The translations under genes were made by a program, and so were the position numbers. From G051903925 sp051903925 (GTDB lineage: Bacteria > Pseudomonadota > Alphaproteobacteria > Zavarziniales > Zavarziniaceae): a stretch of 64,000 nt of DNA. The DNA lies in assembly GCF_051903925.1 (NCBI RefSeq), contig NZ_CP173678.1:4464001-4528000 (forward strand), read 5' to 3'. The notes below the pieces were generated by a model, which ran no database searches, was not told the origin of the DNA, and worked only from the letters and a program-made list of their open reading frames with translations. Positions 8,835-15,988 of the stretch are shown piece after piece; positions within the stretch are counted from its first letter, which is position 1; each line of letters starts with the position of its first letter.

Positions 8835-10051
8835 GGCGTTGCGGCCGGCGGCTGCGCCGCGGGGGCCGCCGCCATGGGCACGCCGTCCGGCGCCACGGTG
8901 ATCCGCTCACCATCGGAGAGGAAGCCGGCGCCGGTGGCAATGACACGCGCGCCCTGGGCGACGCCGCTGCGGATCTCCACCATGCCGCCCTGACGGACGC
9001 CCGTCTCGACATCGACGAAGCGGGCGCGACCGTCCTCCACGATGTAGACACCAGGCCGGCCATCGCGCCAGATCAGCGCCGCCTCCGGCACGGCCGCGAC
9101 AAGGCCGTCGGCCAGGCGGATCTCGGCGGTCGCGAACATGCCGATCTTCAACGGCTGGCCCGCCGGCAGGCGGACATGGACGATACCCAGGCGGGTCTTG
9201 GCATCGACCGTCGGCTCCACGCTGCGCACGGTCGCCGCGACCTCGACACCCGACCCGTGGCGGACGACGACGGGCTGGCCCGCCTGTACCCGGGCGAGGT
9301 CGTTCTCCGGCACCTCCACATCCAGTTCCAGGACACCGTCCCGGACGATGCGGAACAGCTCCTCCCCCGGCTGGACCACGCGGCCCAGCACCGCCATGCG
9401 GCGCGAGACATAGCCGTCGGTCGGCGCGCGGATCACGGTCTGATTCAGGCGCGCTTCCATCTCCCGGCGCGCTGCCTCGGCCAAGGCGACGCGGGCCTGC
9501 GCGGTCTGGGCATTGGTCTGGCGCTGCTCCAGGCTCTGGGCACTGACCACCTCGCGCCGACGCAGTTCCTGGCCACGCGACAGATTGGACTGCGCCTCGG
9601 CCAGCATGGCCTTGGCCTCGTTGATCTGGGCGGCCTGCTGCGCCGTCTGGGCCCGCAGCACGCGATCGTTCAGGCGGGCCAGGACGTCGCCGGCCTTGAC
9701 CGCCTGGCCTTCCTCGACCGGGACTTCGACCAGGGTCAGGCCGCCGATCTCGGACGCGATGGGCAACTCCTCCCAGGCGACCACAGACCCCGTCCCGGCA
9801 ATCGAGCTGCGCATGGGCAGGGACTTGACCTCGGCCAGGGCGATTGTGGTCGCGGCGGCGGTCACTGGCGCGCGCGCAGCCGTCGCGTCGGCGGCAGGCG
9901 GCGCCACCGGCGGCGGTTCGCCGTCGCAGGCGGCAAGCACCAGGCCCGCAAGCACCAGGCCGAGCACACCCAGGCGCCGGCCCCGCGCCGCTGCGGGCAA
10001 AGGCCGCGCCAGGGTTGAACCGGATGGGGCCAGGCTGTACGTCTTGGTCAC
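8831..10051 (-). CDS. RND efflux periplasmic adaptor (membrane fusion protein)
   Basis: 406-residue adaptor linking the permease to an outer-membrane channel. The N-terminus has a hydrophobic segment ending in VLAGLVLAACDGE, a good lipobox with the lipidated Cys, so it is probably inner-membrane anchored. Then follow a lipoyl half-motif (IASEIGGLTLVEVPVEEGQ), a coiled-coil hairpin rich in Gln/Ala/Glu, the second half-motif (VIRAPTDGYVSRR) and beta-barrel domains. The GTG at 10051 was chosen as the first start downstream of the operator at 10068-10083. First gene of the efflux operon, divergent from tetR. Confidence 0.93.
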   Translation of the reverse strand: MTKTYSLAPSGSTLARPLPAAARGRRLGVLGLVLAGLVLAACDGEPPPVAPPAADATAARAPVTAAATTIALAEVKSLPMRSSIAGTGSVVAWEELPIASEIGGLTLVEVPVEEGQAVKAGDVLARLNDRVLRAQTAQQAAQINEAKAMLAEAQSNLSRGQELRRREVVSAQSLEQRQTNAQTAQARVALAEAARREMEARLNQTVIRAPTDGYVSRRMAVLGRVVQPGEELFRIVRDGVLELDVEVPENDLARVQAGQPVVVRHGSGVEVAATVRSVEPTVDAKTRLGIVHVRLPAGQPLKIGMFATAEIRLADGLVAAVPEAALIWRDGRPGVYIVEDGRARFVDVETGVRQGGMVEIRSGVAQGARVIATGAGFLSDGERITVAPDGVPMAAAPAAQPPAATP

Positions 10052-10067
10052 CGCATCAGCCTTTTTA

Positions 10068-10083
10068 CTGACGGAAACGTCAG
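10068..10083. promoter_or_regulatory. TetR operator between efflux operon and regulator gene
   Basis: Perfect 6-bp inverted repeat CTGACG-GAAA-CGTCAG placed between the divergent adaptor start (10051) and the tetR gene (10114). Its size, symmetry and position are those of a TetR-family operator able to repress both directions. Assignment by position only. Confidence 0.7.
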
Positions 10084-10113
10084 CATATGTGTTGCACTGC
10101 GTCAGGGGTGTCA

Positions 10114-10806
10114 ATGGACCAGGCTGTGACAAAAACTCAGTCGCGCGGGCCCGCCGGTCAGGCGGGCACGGTCGTGCGCCAGCGGCGCAAGGCCCAGCGG
10201 CCGGCCGAAATCGTCGACGCCGCACTCGACGAATTCATCGAGCGCGGCTATGGCAGCGCCTCGCTCGAGAGCATTGCCCGCCGTGCCGGCATCACCAAGG
10301 GCACGATCTACCTCTATTTCGCCAACAAGCAGGCCGTCTTCAACGCGGTCGTCAGCCATCATGTGCAGCCCCTGTTCCAGGAGGCGGAGCAGGCGATCGC
10401 CGGCTTCCAGGGCTCGACCGTCGACCTGCTGCGCGAACACCTGCGCCAGACCTATATCCGCCTTGTTACGCAGGAGCGCGAGCGGGAGATGTTGCGCCTG
10501 TTGATTTCGGAAGGCGCGCGCTTTCCAGAACTGACCGAGATCTATCACCGCGAAGTGGTCAGCCGCTCCGCCAACATCGCCCGCCTGATCGTCTGGCGGG
10601 GCATGGCGCGGGGTGAGTTCCGCCAGACGGCGCTGGACCGCTTTCCCCAGATCATCAACGGGCCGGCCCTGGCCGCATTGATGTGGCTCATGCTGTTCGG
10701 CGGCAGCCAGGACCTCGACATCGAGGCCTATGCCCAGACCCACGCAGACCTGCTGCTCTATGGCCTGCTGCCCCGGCCTGGGGAGACAGCCGACACCAGG
10801 GGCTGA
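10114..10806 (+). CDS. TetR/AcrR-family transcriptional regulator
   Basis: 230-residue one-component repressor. The N-terminal helix-turn-helix is classic TetR: AAL-EFIERGYGSASLESIA, then RRAGITKGTIYLYFANKQAVF, at about residues 30-75. The C-terminal ligand-binding domain resembles the AcrR/TetR_C group. An in-frame ATG at 10087 would add nine residues (MCCTASGVS) and crowd the operator; the 10114 start has AGGGG 5-6 bases upstream. It most likely represses the divergent RND operon, and itself, through the palindrome at 10068-10083, with release by a pump substrate. Confidence 0.93.
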   Translation: MDQAVTKTQSRGPAGQAGTVVRQRRKAQRPAEIVDAALDEFIERGYGSASLESIARRAGITKGTIYLYFANKQAVFNAVVSHHVQPLFQEAEQAIAGFQGSTVDLLREHLRQTYIRLVTQEREREMLRLLISEGARFPELTEIYHREVVSRSANIARLIVWRGMARGEFRQTALDRFPQIINGPALAALMWLMLFGGSQDLDIEAYAQTHADLLLYGLLPRPGETADTRG

Positions 10807-10810
10807 GGCC

Positions 10811-11542
10811 TCAGCCCTTGGCGGACTCGAGTTCGTGCAGAAGGGCTTCCATCGTGGTCAGCAGCAGCCCGGCCTTGGTCAAATTATAGGGCGTCAGGTT
10901 GACCAGGCGGATCAGCCGCCGCTCGACACTGCCCCGGCTGAGGTCGATGTCGATGTCCAGCACGTTGACGCAGCCGCTGTCCTGCTCGAAGGCGCCGAAC
11001 GCCTGGCGATTGCCGCCTGTGGCCCAGCCCAGCACCATGCGGTTGACGCCGCCATGGGCGACCAGAAGCAGCGTGCTCCAGCCCGGCGTCAGCAGCAGGC
11101 GGTTGAAGGCCGGCACCACGCGCGCCTCGAAATCGACGAAGCGCTCGCCGCCCAGGAAGCGCGCCTCGTCGTCATGGGCGCGCAGCAGGCCGTGGCGGAA
11201 CTCCTCGGCAAACTGCTCCTGCGCGATGGCGCCGAAGGAACCTGCCTTCAGTTCCTCAAGCTCCGGCTCGACCTCCAGGGCCAGGCTGCGCCCACCCAGG
11301 ACGATGCCGGCGGTCTCCCGCGTCCGGGGCAGGCCGGAGCACCAAGCGCGGTCAAAGGTCACGTCGCGCAGCAGGTCGTGGGCCGCGGCAGCCTGATCGC
11401 GCCCCCTGGCGGTCAGCGGGACGGCACGGGAGTCGAGCGCGCGGCGGCCGCTTTCGTCGACATAGGCCGCTTCCGCATGGCGCATCAGGTAGATGCGGCG
11501 GCGGACGACGGTGCCGTCAATGGCGTGTCCATCATGGCTCAT
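10811..11542 (-). CDS. histidine phosphatase family protein
   Basis: 243 residues of the phosphoglycerate-mutase-like phosphatase superfamily. The catalytic N-terminal motif is IYLMRHAEAAYVDE (Arg-His-Ala in place of the usual RHG), with a later GLPRTRETAGI phosphate pocket, the acid Glu region ELKAGSFG and the second catalytic His in LLVAHGGVNRMVLG. The substrate is unknown. The ATG overlaps the dedA stop (ATGA), so it is the second gene of a dedA-phosphatase pair; an association with phospholipid or prenyl-phosphate turnover is possible but only inferred. Confidence 0.87.
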   Translation of the reverse strand: MSHDGHAIDGTVVRRRIYLMRHAEAAYVDESGRRALDSRAVPLTARGRDQAAAAHDLLRDVTFDRAWCSGLPRTRETAGIVLGGRSLALEVEPELEELKAGSFGAIAQEQFAEEFRHGLLRAHDDEARFLGGERFVDFEARVVPAFNRLLLTPGWSTLLLVAHGGVNRMVLGWATGGNRQAFGAFEQDSGCVNVLDIDIDLSRGSVERRLIRLVNLTPYNLTKAGLLLTTMEALLHELESAKG

Positions 11543-12183
11543 GGCAGGGCCCGCGGCGGCGGCGGGGCCGCACTGATATCGTTTGCGGCGGCGGCAGCGG
11601 CCGCAGCCTCGGCCTTCTGCTGGGCCTGATGCTTCTTGTGCGCGTGGAACATGAAGCTGAGGAACAGGATCAGGCCAAAGCCCATGCCGATGAGCACGGC
11701 GTTGTTGACATCGCCCAGCAGGCGCTCCAATGCCGCCCCGATCAGGTAGCCGCCGCCGGCAAACGTGGTCGCCCACACCCATGCCGAAATGAAGTTCAGG
11801 ATGACGAACTTGCGCCAGGTGACTTCGCTCATGCCCATGGCGATCGAGGCGAAGTTGCGCACGCCATACATGTAGCGATAGCCCAGGATGAACCAGGTGC
11901 TGTAGCGATGCAGCAGGCTGAGCGCCTGGTTCACGCCTGGCTTGATCCTGGGAAACCGGTTAAGCAGGCGGTGCCCGTAGCGCCGTCCGATGAAGAAATA
12001 GAGCTGGTCGCCACAGAACGAGCCCATCGCCGCAATGGCGATCAGCAAGTCCAGCCGGATCAACTCCTGCTTCGCGGCCAGTCCAGCGATGATGACGAAG
12101 GTTTCGCCTTCCAGGAACGTCCAGACGAAGACGATCACATAGAAGACGGTGCCATATTCCCGGATGAGTTCTATGACGTCCAT
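11539..12183 (-). CDS. DedA family membrane protein
   Basis: 214 residues with four to five hydrophobic segments. Family marks include WTFLEGETFVIIAGLAA near the N-terminus, MGSFCGDQLYFFIGRRYG and the RYMYGVRNFASIAMGMSEV block. DedA/VTT proteins act as lipid flippases or scramblases, and several are needed for membrane homeostasis, undecaprenyl-phosphate recycling or antimicrobial resistance; which applies here cannot be told. The C-terminus ends in an unusual run of alanines and prolines (AAAAAAAANDISAAPPPP). Leads an operon with the histidine phosphatase. Confidence 0.9.
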   Translation of the reverse strand: MDVIELIREYGTVFYVIVFVWTFLEGETFVIIAGLAAKQELIRLDLLIAIAAMGSFCGDQLYFFIGRRYGHRLLNRFPRIKPGVNQALSLLHRYSTWFILGYRYMYGVRNFASIAMGMSEVTWRKFVILNFISAWVWATTFAGGGYLIGAALERLLGDVNNAVLIGMGFGLILFLSFMFHAHKKHQAQQKAEAAAAAAAANDISAAPPPPRALP

Positions 12184-12356
12184 GGGGCCTTGGATGAGTT
12201 AAGCAATCCGGATGGCCCGCAAGAACACCCGCCGCACCAGCCCTGACGGCGCAAGCACCGATGGCACAGGCAGCGACGGCCCCGAGCTAGCAAAGCCTGC
12301 GGGAGCAGTGTTAACAAGCCCCTCAAGCCCACGCAACATGACACAACGGCACAGCC

Positions 12357-13292
12357 ATGAACCGCGTCCTGCAGCACACCGACGCCCGCTACCCGATCGT
12401 CCAGGCGCCCATGGGCTACATCGCCCGCGCCCAGCTGGCCAGTGCGGTGTCCCGTGCCGGCGGCTTGGGCATCATCGAGACGAGTTCGGGCGACGTGGCC
12501 GCGATCAAGGCGGAACTGGTCCGCATGCGGGAGCTGACCGATGCGCCGTTCGGCATGAACCTGCCGCTGCTGTTCCTGCGCGACATCGCCATGGTGGATG
12601 CCGTGATCGACAGCGGCGTGCGGTTCGTGACCACGTCGGCCGGAAGCCCCGCCAAGTTCATTGGTCCGCTGAAGCAGGCGGGCATCGTCGTCTATCACGC
12701 GGTCCCCACGGTCAAGGCAGCGCTGAAGGCCGCCGAATCCGGGGTGGACGGCCTGGTGGTGGAGGGTGCCGAGGGCGGCGGCTTCAAGAACCCTGAGGAG
12801 GTCTCGACCCTGGTCCTGCTCCAGGCGATCCGCGACCAGGTCGACATCCCGATGATCGCCGCGGGCGGCATCGCCGACGGACGCGGCATGGCCGCCGCCT
12901 TTGCCCTGGGGGCGGAGGGGGTTCAGTTGGGGACGCGCTTCGTCTCGGCCGCCGAAAGCCCGGTGCACCAGAACTACAAGCAGGCGATCCTGGATGCCGG
13001 CGACACCGACACCGTGGTGCTCAACAAGAAGGCCTCGCCCTGCGTGCGCGCGCTCAAGACGCAGAACAGCCGGGCCATTGCCGAGGCTGGCCTGATGCCG
13101 CCAGACACGCTGGCCAGGGTGAAGGAGCTGTACTTCGGTGGCGACATGGAGGCCAGCATCGGTCTGGCCGGGCAGTCGGCGGCCCTGATCCGGGAGGTGA
13201 AGCCCGCGGCACAGATCATCCAGGAGATGGTCGATGGCTTCTTTGCCATTACCAGCAGGCTGGGCGGCCTGGCCCACGCCCGGCAGTTCTAG
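12357..13292 (+). CDS. nitronate-monooxygenase-like FMN protein
   Basis: 311-residue TIM-barrel flavoprotein of the nitronate monooxygenase/2-nitropropane dioxygenase superfamily. It starts with the typical YPIVQAPMGYIA, has an FMN phosphate site (AAGGIADGRG, then ALGAEGVQLGTRF), and NKKASPCVRALK. Where class I enzymes carry the active-site His in an EAGGH motif, this protein reads EGGGF, so Phe replaces it; nitronate oxidation is therefore uncertain and a reductase or FabK-like role is possible. Monocistronic, about 170 bp after the divergent dedA start. Confidence 0.82.
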   Translation: MNRVLQHTDARYPIVQAPMGYIARAQLASAVSRAGGLGIIETSSGDVAAIKAELVRMRELTDAPFGMNLPLLFLRDIAMVDAVIDSGVRFVTTSAGSPAKFIGPLKQAGIVVYHAVPTVKAALKAAESGVDGLVVEGAEGGGFKNPEEVSTLVLLQAIRDQVDIPMIAAGGIADGRGMAAAFALGAEGVQLGTRFVSAAESPVHQNYKQAILDAGDTDTVVLNKKASPCVRALKTQNSRAIAEAGLMPPDTLARVKELYFGGDMEASIGLAGQSAALIREVKPAAQIIQEMVDGFFAITSRLGGLAHARQF

Positions 13293-13420
13293 GTGCGCCG
13301 ATCCGGTCATCCGGGCAGGGTACGCGGGGCTGCTGCAACTGGCGCCCGCGTGCTAGGATACAGGCAGGGACAGAACGACACGCCACAGCGGCAGCGGACG
13401 GCAGAAGCCTCGATTCCGAC

Positions 13421-14512
13421 ATGAACGCCAGACTGGTCACGCGGGCGCGCCGCCGCCCGGCATGCGGGGCTGTCCGCGCGATGACGCTGGCCGCGCTGGT
13501 CAGCCTCTGCGCGGCGGCCCCGGTTGGCGCCCAGGCGCCGGTGCAACCCTCGGCGACCACCGACGCAGCGCCCCTGGCCCAGGATCCAGGGACCCTGCGC
13601 TTTGGCCGGATCGCCGCGCCGGATGCGGGCGGTCCGGCCTGGCGGCCCTTGCTCGATGGCCTGGCGACGCGCGGCGCACCAGCGTTGGAGGAGGCCACCT
13701 TCGCCAGCGCCGATGCGGTGCTGGAGGCGATCCGCTTCGACCGCGTCGACGTGGCGGTCCTGCCCGCCGCCGTGGCGAGCGATGCGGTGGCACGCGCCGG
13801 TGCTGCGGTCTTTGCCGCGACGACCCCGCTGTCACGGGCGGAGGATACGCGCAGCCTCCTGGTCACGGGCAAGGACGGGCCGGCGACGCTGGCGGATGCC
13901 CTGCGCTGCGACAAGTCCCTGCGCATCGCCATGGGCACGGGCGACAACCCGCTGATGACGACAGTCCCCGGCTACTTCCTGTTCGCCCGCAACCAGGTGG
14001 CCCCACGGACCTGCTTCCGCTCGGCGGAAGGCAATCGCGCCTCCCGCAACCTGGACGACCTGGCGGCGGACAAGGTCGACCTGGCGCTGGCGACCGACGG
14101 CACCCTGCGCAGCTTCGTGGCCGCCAATCCGGTCGACGGGACCGCCCTGCGGGTGCTGTGGCAGGGCCCGGCCCTGCCCCCCGATGTCCTGGTCTGGCGC
14201 ACCGACCTGGATCCCGCCCGGCGCAACGCCCTGTTCCACGCGGTCTTCACCTTCGGCCGTGCCGGCCAGCCGGAGCAGGTGAGCGATGCCCGCACGGTGC
14301 TGACGGCCATTGGCACAGGCCAGTTCGCGCTGGCCACGGACACGATCCTGCTGCCCTTGCAGCAGATCGAGCTGTTCAGGCGGCAGCGCCAGGTCGCCGA
14401 CGACGACACGCTGAGCGACGGCGAGCGGCAGCGTCGGACGACCGAACTGGCGGAGCGCCTGCTGCAGCTCCAGGCGCTCGAACCGGAAGAGGCGACCGGC
14501 ACCTCCCACTGA
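13421..14512 (+). CDS. PhnD-like periplasmic substrate-binding protein
   Basis: 363 residues with a signal peptide (basic N-terminus, hydrophobic core LAALVSLCAAAPVG, cleavage near AQA). The mature part resembles the PhnD/SsuA/transferrin-type binding fold: LRFGRIAAPDAGG, then EEATFASADAVLEAIRF and VDVAVLPAAVAS, followed by LLVTGKDGPATLADAL and a second lobe. The C-terminus is a charged helix rich in Arg/Glu/Gln (about 320-350). No ABC permease or ATPase adjoins it, so it may serve a transporter elsewhere or act as a sensor partner. Ligand unknown. Confidence 0.7.
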   Translation: MNARLVTRARRRPACGAVRAMTLAALVSLCAAAPVGAQAPVQPSATTDAAPLAQDPGTLRFGRIAAPDAGGPAWRPLLDGLATRGAPALEEATFASADAVLEAIRFDRVDVAVLPAAVASDAVARAGAAVFAATTPLSRAEDTRSLLVTGKDGPATLADALRCDKSLRIAMGTGDNPLMTTVPGYFLFARNQVAPRTCFRSAEGNRASRNLDDLAADKVDLALATDGTLRSFVAANPVDGTALRVLWQGPALPPDVLVWRTDLDPARRNALFHAVFTFGRAGQPEQVSDARTVLTAIGTGQFALATDTILLPLQQIELFRRQRQVADDDTLSDGERQRRTTELAERLLQLQALEPEEATGTSH

Positions 14513-14555
14513 CCGCGCCGCAGGCACAGGCCCGATCCGCGTCAGAGGATAGGTG

Positions 14556-15038
14556 TCAGGGCAGCCGTTCCAGCAGCGCCGTGCTGGGCACGCCGTCGGG
14601 CTCCAGCCCGTTGTCGGCCTGGAAGTCGCGAATGGCTGCGCGCGTCCGCTCGCCCACAACGCCGTCCGGCCGCCCGACAGGGTAGCCGGCCGCATTGAGA
14701 CGCTCCTGGATGATGACGATCTCGGGTCCCGACAAGGGGCGCAGGCCCCCGTTCGCATAGGGGTCGGCATAGGGCTGGAGATCGGCCGGAACGCCATGGG
14801 CATCGACCGCCGGGCCGCACTGCCCACCCAGCAGGGAGCAGTCCCAGGCAAACCCCTCCGGCCCGCGGAACATCGCGCCGCCGCGCCAGCGGCAGGTGCA
14901 GACCTGCCCCATCTGGCACATCTGCGCGCCCTGGTTGGCCGCGCTGCAGGCCGGCACCTCGCCCTGCGCAAGGGCCGGCACAGGCGGCGCCGCCAGCATC
15001 AGGAAGACCAGGAGCCGCTTGGCCGGGAGAGTGCGCAT
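14556..15038 (-). CDS. exported peptidoglycan-binding domain protein
   Basis: 160 residues. A signal peptide (LLVFLMLAAPPVPALAQG) is followed by a Cys-rich segment with six cysteines between residues about 31 and 74 (including CQMGQVCTCRW and CSLLGGQCG), likely forming disulfides in the periplasm. The C-terminal 70 residues are a PG_binding_1 domain (IIQERLNAAGYPVGRPDG, then ERTRAAIRDFQADNGLEPDG). Probably anchors to cell-wall peptidoglycan. Stands between convergent and co-directional neighbours with no clear operon. Confidence 0.8.
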   Translation of the reverse strand: MRTLPAKRLLVFLMLAAPPVPALAQGEVPACSAANQGAQMCQMGQVCTCRWRGGAMFRGPEGFAWDCSLLGGQCGPAVDAHGVPADLQPYADPYANGGLRPLSGPEIVIIQERLNAAGYPVGRPDGVVGERTRAAIRDFQADNGLEPDGVPSTALLERLP

Positions 15039-15098
15039 CCCGCCATGCTCCGCCCCACCCCTTTCCGGATGGTTAAGCCCTGACCAGGATGGTCTGTC

Positions 15099-15860
15099 TC
15101 AGAAGGTCTGTGCGGTGCGCGTCAGCTCGCGGCGCCGGCGCTCGTACTCCTCCAGCGTCACAAGCCCCTGCTCCAGGAAGTCCTCCAGCACCCGCAGGCG
15201 GCGCTCCGCATCGGCGTCCAGCGGCGGGGGGCGGACTGCGTCCGGCTCCGCTGCGTCGACATCGGTCGCCTGATCGTCACCGCGGGCGTCATCGGCTTGT
15301 GGGCCGTCATGGCCTGCCGCTGGGGCAAGCTCGTCCTCCACCTCGAACTGGACAAGGGAAGCGTCGGAGAAGACCTGGCCATCCTCGCTGACCTCGGTTG
15401 GCGCAGGCGCATCGAGCTCGACGGCGCTGCCGCCGCCGCCCTGCGAATTGTGGCCCAGGCCGGCGGGAACGTCGCCGCGCAGCAAGGCCTCCAGCGTCAC
15501 GATGGGGTCGCCGGCCTGGGCGTCGTCCTCGATCAGGTCGACCAGTTCGCCAAGGGATGCCTCCAGCCGGGCGATCGTCTCGTGCAGGGCGGCCGCCTCA
15601 GCGCGCGCGGCGTCCCGCTCGGCGACAGCCCTTGCCAGGTCGGCCCGCGCCGCGTCGCGCTCGTCCGCCGCCTGGGCCAGGGCGGCCTGCACCTCGTCCC
15701 GCTCGAAGCTCAGGCTGGCGACACTGGCCTCCAGCGCGCGGCGGGCCTCCCCCTCGCGCGCCATGCGGCTCTCGACCTGCCGCAGCAGGTCGAGCAGCCG
15801 GCGCTGGCGCTCCCGCCGCGCTTCGGCCGCCTGACGGGCCCGATCGAGAATTTCGCTCAT
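15099..15860 (-). CDS. coiled-coil protein with C-terminal SHOCT-like domain
   Basis: 253 residues. Residues about 1-105 form a long Ala/Arg/Glu-rich coiled coil (AAEARRERQRRLLDLLRQVE, AQAADERDAARADLARA). A disordered acidic linker follows. The last 30 residues (RRLRVLEDFLEQGLVTLEEY) match the short SHOCT oligomerisation motif, in which a turn is followed by a T-x-x-E-Y/F helix. The ATG at 15860 has GGGAG upstream; longer frames run into non-coding DNA. Divergent from the cNMP/EAL gene by about 130 bp. Function unknown; a structural or scaffolding role is inferred. Confidence 0.72.
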   Translation of the reverse strand: MSEILDRARQAAEARRERQRRLLDLLRQVESRMAREGEARRALEASVASLSFERDEVQAALAQAADERDAARADLARAVAERDAARAEAAALHETIARLEASLGELVDLIEDDAQAGDPIVTLEALLRGDVPAGLGHNSQGGGGSAVELDAPAPTEVSEDGQVFSDASLVQFEVEDELAPAAGHDGPQADDARGDDQATDVDAAEPDAVRPPPLDADAERRLRVLEDFLEQGLVTLEEYERRRRELTRTAQTF

Positions 15861-15988
15861 CCTGCGCTCCCACGAACTTTCGCCTGCACGATACGGCCTC
15901 GATATGACAGAAGGAACGCGCCACAAACGCGGTACAGTTCAGCGCACGGGAAGGCCGCGCCGCGGACACGGCGAAGCGGGGGAAATAC

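Noticed and set aside
6315..8993. 892-codon open frame on the plus strand across the RND permease gene
   Set aside because: Antisense to a clearly conserved permease; its translation is His/Arg/Gln/Asp-rich low complexity, typical of the shadow frame of a GC-rich gene.
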